DNA of 49,028 bases from Micromonospora andamanensis (GCF_016863495.1 NZ_BOOZ01000051.1:1-49028), one strand, 5' to 3'. Shown: positions 30,911 through 40,283, counted from the stretch's first letter. Program-made: numbers and translations. Notes: generated by a model not told the origin, from the sequence alone.

Positions 30911-33610
30911 TCAGTGGTCGGCGCTGTTCCAGTCGCGGCCGTCACCCACCGACACCTCCAGCGGCACCGACAGCGGGTACGCCCCGCCCATCTCGCGACG
31001 GACCAGATCCTCAAGCGCCGCCCGTTCTCCCGGCGCCACCTCGAAGACCAACTCGTCGTGCACCTGCAACAGCATCCGGGAGCGCAGGCCGGCGTCGCGC
31101 AACGCGGTGTCGACGTGCAGCATGGCGACCTTGATGATGTCCGCCGCGGAGCCCTGGATCGGGGCGTTGAGCGCCATCCGCTCGGCCATCTCCCGCCGTT
31201 GCCGGTTGTCACTGACCAGGTCGGGCAGGTAACGCCGACGGCCGAGGATGGTGGAGGTGTAGCCGTCCTGCCGGGCCCGGGCGACCACCTCCTGGAGGTA
31301 GTCCCGCACGCCGCCGAATCCGGCGAAGTAGTTCTCCATCAGCCCGCGCGCCTCCTCGGCGCTGATGCCGAGCTGCTGGGACAGGCCGAAGGCGCTGAGT
31401 CCGTACGCCAGGCCGTAGTTCATCGCCTTGATCTTGCGCCGCTGGTCCGGGGTGACCTCGGCCAGCGGCACCGTGAAGACCGACGACGCCGTCGCGGCAT
31501 GGAAGTCAGCGCCGGAGTTGAACGCCTGGATCAGCGCGTCGTCGGCCGACAGGTGCGCCATGATCCGCATCTCGATCTGGCTGTAGTCGGCGGTGAGCAG
31601 ACACTCGAAGCCCTCCCCCACCACGAAGGCGCGGCGGATCCGACGCCCCTCCTCCGTGCGGATGGGGATGTTCTGCAGGTTGGGCTCGGTGGAGGAGAGC
31701 CGACCGGTGGCGGCCACCGTCTGGTTGAAGGTGGTGTGGATGCGCCCGTCGTCGGAGACCGACTTGAGCAGCCCGTCCACAGTCGACTTGAGCTTGGCCA
31801 CGTCGCGGTGCCGCAGCAGGTGGGCCAGCACCGGGTGCGGGTTCTGCGCGTAGAGCCACTGCAACGCGTCGGCGTCGGTGGTGTAACCCGTCTTGATCCG
31901 CTTGGTCTTGGGCAGGTCCAGCTCGCCGAAGAGGATCTCCTGCAGCTGCTTGGGCGAGCCCAGGTTGAACTCCCGCCCCACCGCCTCGTACGCGCCCTGC
32001 GCGGCGGCCTTCACCTCGGCGGCGAAGTGCGCCTCCAGCTCCGTCAGGTAGTCGGTGTCGGCGGCGATGCCGGTGCGCTCCAGCTGCGCCAGCACCCGCA
32101 TCAGTGGCAGCTCCACCCCGGCCATCAGCCGGGCCGACTGCTCCCCGTCGCGGGACAGCTCCGCGTCGATCGCGTCGGCCAGGTCGAGGGTGGCCCGGGC
32201 GTGCAGCATGAGGTTCTGCTCGGCCTCACTGTCGCCACCGAGCCCGTCGAGGGTCAGCTGGCCGGTTTCCGGGGCGTCGACCCGCAGCTCCCGGTGCAGG
32301 TAGCGCAGGGCCAGGTCGGTCAGGTCGTAGGACCGCTGGTCGGGGCGGGCCAGGTAGGCGGCGATCTGCGTGTCGCGGGCGATGCCGGCGAGGTCCCAGC
32401 CGTGCGCGGCGAAGGCGAGCACTGCCGGTTTGCTGTCGTGCAGCACCTTGGGCCGGGTCTCGTCGGCCAGCCACGCGGCCAGCGCCGCCTCGTCGCCGGG
32501 CTCCAGCTGAGCCGGGTCGAACCAGGCAGCCGCGCCGTCGGCGGTGGCCAGGGCCATCCCGGTGACGCTTGCGGTGTGCCGGCGGTTCGGGCCGGTGTCG
32601 AGCTTGACCGCGACGCCCACGCCGGTGCCGGCCGGCGCGTGTGTCTCCAGCCAGCCCACGAGCGCGCCGGGCGCGGCCAGCACCTCACCGGTCAGGTCGA
32701 AGCCCGACTCCGCCTCCGGCTCGACCGACTCCAGGTACTGGTAGAGACGGTCCCGCAGGATGCGGAACTGAAGGGTGTCGAAGACCTGGTGCACCGCCTC
32801 GCGGTCCCATCCCGGCCAGCGGGCGTCCTCGGGACGCAGCGACAGCTCCAGGTCGGCGACCAGCCGGTTGATCTCGTAGTTGCGGATCACGTCGGCGAGC
32901 CGTTCCCGGAGGCTGTCACCCGCCTTGCCTTTGATCTCGTCGGCCCGGGCGATCACGCCCTCCACCCCGTCGTAGGCGTTGATCCATTTCGCCGCGGTCT
33001 TCGGGCCGACCCCGGGGATGCCGGGCAGGTTGTCGCTTGTCTCGCCGACCAGGGCGGCCAGGTCGCGGTAGCGGCCGGGGGTCACGCCGTACTTCGCCTC
33101 GACCGCGGCCGGGTCCATCCGGGCCAGGTCGGAGACGCCCTTACGCGGGTAGAGCACGGTGATCTGCTCGTCGACGAGTTGGAAGGCGTCCCGGTCGCCG
33201 GTGCAGATCAGCACCGCCATGCCCTGGTCGCGGGCCTGGCAGGCCAGGGTGGCGATGACGTCGTCGGCCTCGTAGCCCTCCTTCTCCACCACCGGCACGC
33301 GCAGCGCCGCCAGGACCTCCTTCACCAGGCTGACCTGGCCCTTGAAGTCGGTGGGGGTCTCGCTGCGACCCGCCTTGTACTCCGCGTACTTCTCGGTGCG
33401 GAACGAGCGGCGGGAGACGTCGAAGGCGACGATGATGTGGGTCGGCTGTTCGTCCCGCAACACGTTGATCAACATCGAGGTGAAGCCGTAGACCGCGTTC
33501 GTCGGCTGCCCGGTCGTGGTGGAGAAGTTCTCCACAGGCAGGGCGAAGAACGCCCGGTAGGCCAGGGAGTGTCCGTCGACGAGGAGCAGGCGCGGGGTCG
33601 TAGCTGTCAC
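30911..33610 (-). CDS. polA: DNA polymerase I
   Basis: 899 residues. The 5'-3' exonuclease domain occupies about 1-310 (LLVDGHSLAYRAFFAL; GYEADDVIATLA; CTGDRDAFQLV). The 3'-5' exonuclease-like middle lacks the DxE metal ligands (the equivalent region reads VAVKLDTGPN), as usual in actinobacteria. The polymerase domain has motif A D675-Y-S-Q-I-E, motif B R-R-K-I-K-A-M-N-Y732-G, with Tyr at the position of E. coli F762, and motif C Q-V-H851-D-E. The GTG at 33610 follows a TAGAGT box by 7 nt and has no SD, so a leaderless start is likely; upstream in-frame codons are not family-like. Confidence 0.97.
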   Translation of the reverse strand: MTATTPRLLLVDGHSLAYRAFFALPVENFSTTTGQPTNAVYGFTSMLINVLRDEQPTHIIVAFDVSRRSFRTEKYAEYKAGRSETPTDFKGQVSLVKEVLAALRVPVVEKEGYEADDVIATLACQARDQGMAVLICTGDRDAFQLVDEQITVLYPRKGVSDLARMDPAAVEAKYGVTPGRYRDLAALVGETSDNLPGIPGVGPKTAAKWINAYDGVEGVIARADEIKGKAGDSLRERLADVIRNYEINRLVADLELSLRPEDARWPGWDREAVHQVFDTLQFRILRDRLYQYLESVEPEAESGFDLTGEVLAAPGALVGWLETHAPAGTGVGVAVKLDTGPNRRHTASVTGMALATADGAAAWFDPAQLEPGDEAALAAWLADETRPKVLHDSKPAVLAFAAHGWDLAGIARDTQIAAYLARPDQRSYDLTDLALRYLHRELRVDAPETGQLTLDGLGGDSEAEQNLMLHARATLDLADAIDAELSRDGEQSARLMAGVELPLMRVLAQLERTGIAADTDYLTELEAHFAAEVKAAAQGAYEAVGREFNLGSPKQLQEILFGELDLPKTKRIKTGYTTDADALQWLYAQNPHPVLAHLLRHRDVAKLKSTVDGLLKSVSDDGRIHTTFNQTVAATGRLSSTEPNLQNIPIRTEEGRRIRRAFVVGEGFECLLTADYSQIEMRIMAHLSADDALIQAFNSGADFHAATASSVFTVPLAEVTPDQRRKIKAMNYGLAYGLSAFGLSQQLGISAEEARGLMENYFAGFGGVRDYLQEVVARARQDGYTSTILGRRRYLPDLVSDNRQRREMAERMALNAPIQGSAADIIKVAMLHVDTALRDAGLRSRMLLQVHDELVFEVAPGERAALEDLVRREMGGAYPLSVPLEVSVGDGRDWNSADH

Positions 33611-33617
33611 GGCTGCG

Positions 33618-33623
33618 ACTCTA
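33618..33623 (-). promoter_or_regulatory. -10 box TAGAGT for leaderless polA
   Basis: TAGAGT on the minus strand, 7 nt from the polA GTG. It lies after the liv-operon terminator, which supports an independent promoter. Confidence 0.5.
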
Positions 33624-33665
33624 GTCCGTACCGCCGACAAGGCTGGCGTGGCAGCGCCGGAACGC

Positions 33666-33701
33666 CGCCGGCCGCCCACCCACCAGGGCGGACGGCCGGC
33701 G
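33666..33701 (-). terminator. liv operon terminator
   Basis: A GC-rich hairpin (33666-33677 with 33686-33701; nine plus about three bp with a small bulge) just downstream of the livF stop. Confidence 0.65.
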
Positions 33702-33715
33702 CCGTACGACGTACC

Positions 33716-34426
33716 TCAGGCCACGCCCAGGTACGCCTCCTTGATCGACGGGTCGTGCAGGAGTTCCTGACCGGTGCCCTCCTTGACGATCCGACCGGTC
33801 TCCAGCACGTAGGCCCGGTGGGCCCGGGAGAGCGCCTGCTGCGCGTTCTGCTCCACCAGCAGCACCGTGGTGCCCTGCTGGTTGATCTCCACGATGATGT
33901 CGAAGATCTGCTGGATGATCATGGGCGCGAGGCCCATGGACGGCTCGTCCAGCAGCAGCAGCTTCGGCCGGCTCATCAGCGCCCGGCCGACGGCGAGCAT
34001 CTGCTGCTCACCCCCGGAGAGGGTGCCGCCGGCCTGCTTACGCCGCTCCCGCAGCCGGGGGAACATCTCCAGCACCCGCTCCAGATCGGCGGCGATGCCG
34101 GCGTGGTCACGCCGGGTGTACGCCCCCATGTCCAGATTCTCCAACACGGTCATGCCAGGGAAGATCTGCCGACCCTCGGGCGACTGGCACAGGCCCCGGA
34201 CCACCCGCAGGTCGGCGCGGAGCTTGCTGATGTCCTCGCCGTTGAAGGTGATCCGACCGCCGGACAACGCCCGGGTGCCGGAGATCGCCCGCATGGTGGT
34301 GGTCTTGCCGGCGCCGTTGGCGCCGATCAGGGCCACCACCTCCCCCTCGTTGACGGTGAGGCTGATGCCGTGCAACGCCTCGATCCGACCGTACGAGACG
34401 CTGACGTTGTCCAACTCAAGCAGCAT
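33716..34426 (-). CDS. livF: Branched-chain amino-acid ABC transporter ATP-binding protein LivF
   Basis: 236-residue ABC ATPase. Walker A GANGAGKT (35-42), signature LSGGE (136-140), Walker B LLLLDEP (156-162) and the switch region LVEQNA (Gln after Glu instead of His, typical of LivF). It energises uptake of Leu/Ile/Val or related substrates with LivG. Its start overlaps the livG stop by 11 nt. Last gene of the operon. Confidence 0.95.
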   Translation of the reverse strand: MLLELDNVSVSYGRIEALHGISLTVNEGEVVALIGANGAGKTTTMRAISGTRALSGGRITFNGEDISKLRADLRVVRGLCQSPEGRQIFPGMTVLENLDMGAYTRRDHAGIAADLERVLEMFPRLRERRKQAGGTLSGGEQQMLAVGRALMSRPKLLLLDEPSMGLAPMIIQQIFDIIVEINQQGTTVLLVEQNAQQALSRAHRAYVLETGRIVKEGTGQELLHDPSIKEAYLGVA

Positions 34427-35354
34427 CGGCGGGCTCCCCCAGGTATGCCGCGATCACCCGCGGGTCTCGGCTGACCTCGTCCGGCAGGCCATCGGCGATC
34501 TTGCTGCCGAACTCCAGCACCACGATCCGGTCGGTGACACCCATCACCAGCCGCATGTCGTGCTCGATCAGCAGCACCGTGATGCCCTTGTCGCGGATGC
34601 GGCGGATCAGCCCCAGCAGATCCTCCTTCTCGGCCGGGTTGAACCCGGCCGCCGGCTCGTCCAGGCAGAGCAGCTTCGGCTCGGTGCCGAGCGCCCGGGC
34701 GATCTCCAGCCGCCGCTGGTAGCCGTACGGGAGGTTGCGGGCCGCGTCGTTGGCCCGGTCGGCGATGCCGACGAAGCGCAGCAGCTCCATCGCCTTGTCC
34801 TCGGCCGCCCGCTCCTCCAGGATGTGCCGGGACAGGCCGAAGGTCTTGGCGAAGGAGCGCCGCAGCTGCTGCCAGGTGCGCACGATGCCACCGGAGGCGG
34901 TCACCTCCGGCAGTTCCTCAGGCTTCGGCCGCACCCGGTAGAGGCGGAACAACGCGCCGGGCACGCTCGTCTTGTGCCGGGAGTCCGTCCCGACCATGAC
35001 GTTCTCCAGCGCCGACATCTCCGGGAACAGCCTGATGTTCTGGAACGTCCGGGAGATGCCCAGCCGGCTGATCTGGTGCGGCTTGCGACCGGTGACCCGC
35101 TCGCCACGGAACCGCACCGCGCCCGAGGTCGGCTTGTACACCCCTGTCATCACGTTGAAGCAGGTGGTCTTGCCGGCCCCGTTGGGCCCGATCAGGCCGA
35201 GGATCTCGCCTTCCCTGATCTCGAACTTGACCTCGTTGAGCGCGACCACGCCACCGAACCGGAGCGTGACGTTGTCGACCTCCAGCAGGGTCCTGGCCGG
35301 TCCCGGCTGGGCCGGGATCTTCGGCGCCGCCGGGGTGTTCGTCTCATCAGACAT
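34416..35354 (-). CDS. livG: Branched-chain amino-acid ABC transporter ATP-binding protein LivG
   Basis: 312-residue ABC ATPase. Walker A GPNGAGKT (56-63), signature L-P-Y-G-Y-Q-R-R (208-215; the LivG form of LSGGQ), Walker B LCLDEP (229-234) and H-loop LIEHDMRLV. A Pro/Ala-rich N-terminal extension (about 1-22) and an insertion at about 127-180 make it longer than E. coli LivG (about 255), which seems common in actinobacterial versions. The start overlaps livM's stop by 8 nt. Confidence 0.94.
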   Translation of the reverse strand: MSDETNTPAAPKIPAQPGPARTLLEVDNVTLRFGGVVALNEVKFEIREGEILGLIGPNGAGKTTCFNVMTGVYKPTSGAVRFRGERVTGRKPHQISRLGISRTFQNIRLFPEMSALENVMVGTDSRHKTSVPGALFRLYRVRPKPEELPEVTASGGIVRTWQQLRRSFAKTFGLSRHILEERAAEDKAMELLRFVGIADRANDAARNLPYGYQRRLEIARALGTEPKLLCLDEPAAGFNPAEKEDLLGLIRRIRDKGITVLLIEHDMRLVMGVTDRIVVLEFGSKIADGLPDEVSRDPRVIAAYLGEPADAA

Positions 35355-36504
35355 GAGCGGGCGCCTCCTCTGCCTCCGCCGCGCGGTCCTTCAACTCGCG
35401 GGCCCGCCGCCGGCTCGGGATCAGACCCTGCGGCCGCAGGATCATCACCAGCACCATGGCCAGGCCGAAGGCCAGCCAACGGTAGTCGGCGATCTCCCGG
35501 AACCGTTCCGGCAGGTACGCCAACAGCACCGCGCCCACCGACACGCCAACCATGTTGCCGGACCCGCCGACCACCACCATCGCCACGAACAGGATGGAGA
35601 GGTTCACGTTGAACTGGGTCGGGTCGATGAAGGCGTACCGGCTGGCGAACAGGAAGCCGGCGAAGCCGCCCAGGGCCGCGCCGATGGCGAAGGCCCAGAG
35701 CTTGAATTTGAACGGGTAGACGCCCATCACCGCAGCGGCGTCCTCGTCCTCCCGGATGGCCAGCCAGGAGCGGCCGACCCGGCTGTGCTCCAGCCGCCGC
35801 ACCGCGAAGACCATGAGCAGCACCACGGTGATCGCCAGCCAGTACCAGGGCTTGATGTCGATCAGGCCGAAGATCTGGTTGTCCGGTGAGGGCGGACCCT
35901 CCGGCCCGGGAATCGCCGAGATGCCCTGCGGGCCCCGGGTGACACCCTCCATGTTGCGGGCCACAATACGGATGATCTCGCCGAAGCCGAGCGTCACGAT
36001 GGCCAGGTAGTCACCGCGCAGCCGCAGCGTCGGCCAGCCCAGCAGCACCCCGGAGATCAGTGCCATCACCAGCGCGATGAAGGCACAGATGGCCCAGGTC
36101 ACCGCCCAGGTGGGCGGCAGGTCGAACTCCCGCTGGAAGTACTGCACGACAGGGGAGTTCACCGAACCGAACAACGCCACCGCGTACGCGCCGATGGCGA
36201 AGAAGCCGATGTAGCCGAGGTCGAGCAGACCGGCCAGGCCGATCACCACGTTGAGGCCGATCGCCACCAGCACGTAGACCGCGCAGGTGAACAGCACACC
36301 CGCCCAGTTGCTGCCGCCCGAGATCGAGTCGGTACGCAACCAGGTGAGGCCGGGGATGCCGAGCAGCGGCAGGTAGTAGAGGAACACCACGAAGGCGACG
36401 AACGCCAGGGACCGCTGCCATTTCGGCAACGCCTTCCACCGGTCGGCGACCGAGTGCAGGGCGTTGACCCGGCCGCGGTCCAGCTCTCGCATCTTGTTGA
36501 TCAT
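35347..36504 (-). CDS. livM: Branched-chain amino-acid ABC transporter permease LivM
   Basis: 385-residue inner-membrane permease with a cytoplasmic N-terminal segment (1-30) and eight to ten TM segments. The family block NVVIGLAGLLDLGYIGFFAIGAYAVAL and the EAA-like loop (HSRVGRSWLAIREDEDAAAVMGV) that contacts the ATPases are clear. The start overlaps the livH stop as ATGA, so the two permeases are translated together. Confidence 0.95.
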   Translation of the reverse strand: MINKMRELDRGRVNALHSVADRWKALPKWQRSLAFVAFVVFLYYLPLLGIPGLTWLRTDSISGGSNWAGVLFTCAVYVLVAIGLNVVIGLAGLLDLGYIGFFAIGAYAVALFGSVNSPVVQYFQREFDLPPTWAVTWAICAFIALVMALISGVLLGWPTLRLRGDYLAIVTLGFGEIIRIVARNMEGVTRGPQGISAIPGPEGPPSPDNQIFGLIDIKPWYWLAITVVLLMVFAVRRLEHSRVGRSWLAIREDEDAAAVMGVYPFKFKLWAFAIGAALGGFAGFLFASRYAFIDPTQFNVNLSILFVAMVVVGGSGNMVGVSVGAVLLAYLPERFREIADYRWLAFGLAMVLVMILRPQGLIPSRRRARELKDRAAEAEEAPAHV

Positions 36505-37484
36505 GCTCGGGCCCTCCCCAGCGATTCACCCAGAATGCCGGTCGGCCGGAACATCAGCACCACCACCAGCACCACGAAGGCGATGACGTCCTCCCAGTTC
36601 GACGCGAAGAGGGTGGCGCCGTAGACCTCGACGATGCCGAGGAAGAGCCCGCCGACAAGCGCGCCGCGCAGGTTACCGATGCCACCGAGCACGGCCGCGG
36701 TGAACGCCTTGAGGCCGAGCACGAAGCCGATGCTGCTCTGGGTGAAGCCGAACCGCATGCTCCACAGCAGCGCCGCCGCGCCGGCCATGATGCCGCCCAG
36801 CACGAAGATCAGCATGATCACGCGCTCCTGGTTGACGCCCATCAGCGCCGCCGTCTCCGGGTTCTGCGCCACCGCCCGCACGCCCCGGCCGTACCGGGTG
36901 CGGTTGATGAACCAGTCCAGCAGCGCCATCATCGCCACCGCCGCCACGAACACGATCACCTGGATGTTGGTGACCGACGTGCCGAAGACCGTGAACAGCG
37001 TCTTCGACTCGATGATCGTCGGCATGCCGAGGATGATCCGGGCCCGGCCGAACATCGAGGGCACCGCCTCGCCCAGCAGCTTCGGCAGCACCAGGCCGAA
37101 GATCTCCACAAGCACCAGCGACAGGCCGATGGCGGTGATCAGGAAGATCAGGGGCGGCGCGTTCTTGCGCCGCAGCGGGCGATAGGCGATCCGTTCGATC
37201 GCCAGCGCGGTGCCACCCGAAGCCAGCCCCGCGACTATCAGACCGAGCACCAGAAGCAGCACCGCCTGGCCGATCGGCGGGTTGTTCTCCACCCCGAAAG
37301 CGGTCCACAGACCCAGCACCGCGAAGGTGCCGACCATGAACACCTCGGAGTGGGCAAAGTTGATCAGGCGCAGGACGCCGTACACCAGGGTGTAGCCCAG
37401 GGCGATCAGGGCGTAGATCGCCCCCTTGGACAACCCGTCGACGGTGTGCTGGCCGATGTGGCCGAAGAGATCGTCGAAATTCAC
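36501..37484 (-). CDS. livH: Branched-chain amino-acid ABC transporter permease LivH
   Basis: 327-residue permease. GLSKGAIYALIALGYTLVYGVLRLINFAHSE is the LivH hallmark; the EAA-like loop is RTRYGRGVRAVAQNPETAALMGV. The GTG at 37484 is chosen because AAGGAG lies 5 nt upstream; an earlier in-frame ATG (37499) overlaps that SD. It is separated from livK by 65 bp containing a hairpin. Confidence 0.94.
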   Translation of the reverse strand: MNFDDLFGHIGQHTVDGLSKGAIYALIALGYTLVYGVLRLINFAHSEVFMVGTFAVLGLWTAFGVENNPPIGQAVLLLVLGLIVAGLASGGTALAIERIAYRPLRRKNAPPLIFLITAIGLSLVLVEIFGLVLPKLLGEAVPSMFGRARIILGMPTIIESKTLFTVFGTSVTNIQVIVFVAAVAMMALLDWFINRTRYGRGVRAVAQNPETAALMGVNQERVIMLIFVLGGIMAGAAALLWSMRFGFTQSSIGFVLGLKAFTAAVLGGIGNLRGALVGGLFLGIVEVYGATLFASNWEDVIAFVVLVVVLMFRPTGILGESLGRARA

Positions 37485-37504
37485 CAGGTCTCCTTGCATG
37501 GAGC

Positions 37505-37534
37505 GCGGCCGGGGCAACGAACCACCCCGGCCGC
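37505..37534 (-). terminator. Intra-operon hairpin between livK and livH
   Basis: A perfect 10-bp stem GCGGCCGGGG/CCCCGGCCGC (37505-37514, 37525-37534) with a 10-nt loop, 16 nt after the livK stop. Such stems after binding-protein genes act as partial terminators or 3' protectors that keep binding-protein mRNA above permease mRNA. Confidence 0.65.
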
Positions 37535-37549
37535 ACTCGGTGCCGGTCG

Positions 37550-38704
37550 TCAGCTGAGCTTGAGCTCCTGCAGCGGCTCGAACGCCGTGCCCTTGATCTC
37601 GTACGACCAGATGACAACCCGCGACGGGTCAACATCACCGTTGGCGTCGAACTTGATGTACTTCGACACGCCCTGCTTGTCGTAGTTCTTCACGTACTCC
37701 AGGATCTCGGCACGGGACTTCTTGCCATCCTTGAAGGCGTCCACGAAGATCTGCGCGGCGTCGAAGCCCTCAGCACCGTAGGAACCCGGCGCCTGGCCGT
37801 ACGCGGCCTGGTAGTCGGCGGTGAAGGTGCCGCCGGCCTTGTCGGCCGGGAGGCACGGGCAGGTGATGATGGAGCCCTCGGCACCGCCGGAGGCACCCGC
37901 CGGGAAGGCCGGGTCGTAGAGACCGTCCGGACCGATGAACTTGGCCTCGACACCGGCGGCACGCATCTGGCGGACCAGCGGCGCGGCCTCACGGGTGTAG
38001 CCACCGTAGAAGACGAAGTCGGCGTTCGCCGCCTTGATCTTGGAGATGGTCGCCTCGAACTGCGACTGCCGCTCCTGGATCTTGTCGCTGGCGGCGACCG
38101 TGGCGCCCAGGTTCTTGGTCAGCTCGGCGGTGATGCCGGCGCCGTAGGCGCTGGCGTCGTCGATCAGGAAGACCCGCTGCGCGTTCTGCGACTTCAGGTA
38201 GGTCGCCACCGCACCCGCCTGGGTGCCGTCGTTGCCGACCACCCGGAAGAAGGACTTGTTGCCCTTCTGGGTCAGGTCGGTACGGGTCGCCGACGGGGCG
38301 ACCATCACCAGACCGGCGGCCTCGTAGACCGGCATGGTGGCGTCCGACTCACCGGAGAAGTGACCACCGATGACACCGAGGAACGAGGTGTCACCCGCGA
38401 CCTGGTTCGCCACCGGGGTGGCCTGTGCCGGGTCACCCTGCGTGTCGAACTCGATCATCTCGATCTGGCAGTCGGCGTTCGCGTCGTTGTGCTGCTTGAT
38501 CGCGAGCTTGGCGCCGTTCAGCGACGGCAGCACCAGACCCGCGTTGTCGCCGGTGAACGCACCGAAGATGGCGATCTTGCCACCGCAGTCCCCGGACGCG
38601 GCGTCATCGCCGTTGCTGCTGCCGGTGTCCTGGCAGCCCGCGGCGGCCACCAGCACCGCGGCGAGCGCGGCAGTACCCAGCGCCCTTGAATAGCTTCGCC
38701 TCAC
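37550..38704 (-). CDS. livK: Branched-chain amino-acid ABC transporter substrate-binding lipoprotein
   Basis: 384 residues. A lipoprotein signal peptide ends in lipobox A-A-G-C24, so it is anchored outside the membrane. The type I periplasmic-binding fold of the Leu/Ile/Val family is clear: IAIFGAFTGDNAGL, GVIGGHFSGESDATMPVYEAAGLVMVAPSAT, FVFYGGYTREAAPLVRQMR. First gene of livKHMGF. GTG start with AGGAGGTCAGGA upstream. True specificity (Leu, Ile, Val, amides or urea) cannot be told from sequence. Confidence 0.94.
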   Translation of the reverse strand: MRRSYSRALGTAALAAVLVAAAGCQDTGSSNGDDAASGDCGGKIAIFGAFTGDNAGLVLPSLNGAKLAIKQHNDANADCQIEMIEFDTQGDPAQATPVANQVAGDTSFLGVIGGHFSGESDATMPVYEAAGLVMVAPSATRTDLTQKGNKSFFRVVGNDGTQAGAVATYLKSQNAQRVFLIDDASAYGAGITAELTKNLGATVAASDKIQERQSQFEATISKIKAANADFVFYGGYTREAAPLVRQMRAAGVEAKFIGPDGLYDPAFPAGASGGAEGSIITCPCLPADKAGGTFTADYQAAYGQAPGSYGAEGFDAAQIFVDAFKDGKKSRAEILEYVKNYDKQGVSKYIKFDANGDVDPSRVVIWSYEIKGTAFEPLQELKLS

Positions 38705-39066
38705 GGCTTCCTGACCTCCTCCAGAAGCAGGACAGGCACCTGATCCGGGCGGCGGCGACGGCTGTGGCGCGGCACCACCGGCCCAGCAAGGAGACCCCCT
38801 GCATTACGGCTCGTGATGGCGGAGCGTACCCACACTCATACGGTCTCGGAAGAGGCTGGGGCGGGGTCTGCGAAACCGTTACGAAGACGGCCCCGAATGC
38901 CGCCACTCCCGTAACAGGTCAATCCGCTGACCGGTCCTTGAGCGGCTACCCGTCCGCCAGTCGGGACGTCATCAATCACCGCAAACGCCCCCACCGTCGG
39001 CCGGAGGCGCCGACCGGACGGACGCCCACACCACCTGAAGTAACTACGGAAAGTAGCCGATCGGCT
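38705..39066. other. liv operon upstream region
   Basis: 362 bp with no supported gene. It holds a candidate promoter (38823-38851), a leader of about 110 nt, and an inverted pair GTTACG (38878-38883) / CGTAAC (38910-38915) upstream of that promoter that could bind a regulator. The remainder, up to the convergent-side lipoprotein stop at 39067, shows nothing recognisable. Confidence 0.5.
38823..38851 (-). promoter_or_regulatory. Candidate liv operon promoter
   Basis: On the minus strand: -35 TTCCGA (38846-38851), a 17-nt spacer and -10 TACGCT (38823-38828). The -35 is weak. Confidence 0.4.
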
Positions 39067-40269
39067 TCACTGCGGCGTCCCGGCGGGCTGACCGACCCAC
39101 AGCGACGTCTCCGACCCGTCGTCCACCGCCAGCCACCACCGCCCGCCGTCCGCGGTCAGACCCACCGCCCGGCCCGCCCCCACCGGCGCCGCCACCGGCA
39201 ACTCGACCACCCGCCACCTGTCGCCCCGGTCCACCGACAACCACCCGCCGTACCGCTCACCGTCGGAGACCACCGCCAGGATCTGCCCAGCCGAAGCCGC
39301 CAACCCACCAACCGAGGGCACCCCACCGGCCACCCCACCGAACCCCCCGGCCGCCGCCCAGCCCGTCGGCTCCTGCCGCCACGCGCCGAAGCCCCGACCC
39401 CGCAGGCCCACAGCCACCGGCGTGCCGTTGACAAGCACCACCCGCTGCATCTCCTCGTACGCCTCGGTGCCCGGCAGCACCGTGCGACGCCAACCACGCC
39501 CGTCCGCCGACGTCCAGACCACTGGATCCCTGTCGATCCGCCCCGGGGCCAGCAACCCACCCACCGCCGACCACCCCGACGGCCCGGCCACCGCGTCGAA
39601 CGCCCAGGTCACGCCCTGCTCGTCGGAGGACAGCTCCGGCGCACCCTCGATCAACGTGAACTCCGCGGCGTCCGGCGAGACCCAGGCCGCCGCCCCACTG
39701 GCCCGGTTGCCCACGATCAGCCAGCCAGCGGGACCGGCCGCCAGCCGGGACACGTTCACCGCCTTCGGCCCGCCGTACGTCTCGAACGACGCCGCCACCT
39801 CGACGAGCGTCCCGTCTGCCCGCTGCCACCAGGTGCTCACCCGCGGATTGCCGTGCGCGCCGCCGACCTTGCCCCCGACGGCCGCCGCCCGCCCGTCACG
39901 GCAGGCGATCGAGAACAACACGCTCCGCCGCCCGTAGTAGGAATCGGCAACCACCGGCACCGGCGTCCACCGCGCACCGTCCCGGCTGGACCAGGCCGCC
40001 GGTCGGGTGCCACCCGGTCCGTCGGCCACCGCGCCACCGGCGTACCAACTGGCGCCGCAGACGGCCAGATCCCGCAGCACGACCCGCCCCGGCCCGTCCG
40101 GCGACGGCAGCTGGACCCGCTGCCACTGCAACGACGCCGGCTCCGGTTCGTCGGTCTCACCGCCGGGCGCGGGGCAACCGGCCAACAGCACCGCGAGCAG
40201 GCCGTACACCATCAGGACAGACCGACGAAAATCAGAGCGCGGGGTACGCGCGAGCCACCGAATGCCCAT
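39067..40269 (-). CDS. Lipoprotein with beta-propeller-like (BNR/Asp-box-like) repeats
   Basis: 400 residues. Basic N-terminus (RTPRSDFRR), hydrophobic helix and perfect lipobox L-L-A-G-C32. The mature part repeats blades of the form 'W-S/T-S-x-D-G-x-x-W' (AAWSSRDGARWTPV; AAWVSPDAAEFTLI; VVWTSADGRGWRRTV; GGWLSVDRGDRWRVV), typical of sialidase-like BNR/Asp-box propellers. No catalytic function can be assigned; ligand binding or adhesion is possible. The ATG is 8 nt after a TAGCAT box. Confidence 0.8.
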   Translation of the reverse strand: MGIRWLARTPRSDFRRSVLMVYGLLAVLLAGCPAPGGETDEPEPASLQWQRVQLPSPDGPGRVVLRDLAVCGASWYAGGAVADGPGGTRPAAWSSRDGARWTPVPVVADSYYGRRSVLFSIACRDGRAAAVGGKVGGAHGNPRVSTWWQRADGTLVEVAASFETYGGPKAVNVSRLAAGPAGWLIVGNRASGAAAWVSPDAAEFTLIEGAPELSSDEQGVTWAFDAVAGPSGWSAVGGLLAPGRIDRDPVVWTSADGRGWRRTVLPGTEAYEEMQRVVLVNGTPVAVGLRGRGFGAWRQEPTGWAAAGGFGGVAGGVPSVGGLAASAGQILAVVSDGERYGGWLSVDRGDRWRVVELPVAAPVGAGRAVGLTADGGRWWLAVDDGSETSLWVGQPAGTPQ

Positions 40270-40277
40270 GCGGCCAG

Positions 40278-40283
40278 ATGCTA
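40278..40283 (-). promoter_or_regulatory. -10 box TAGCAT of the propeller lipoprotein
   Basis: TAGCAT on the minus strand, 8 nt from the ATG at 40269. Confidence 0.4.

Noticed and set aside
38871..38920. GlnR box upstream of the liv operon
   Set aside because: GTTAC/GAAAC-like pieces and an inverted GTTACG/CGTAAC pair occur, but the spacing does not fit the GTnAC-n6-GAAAC pattern.
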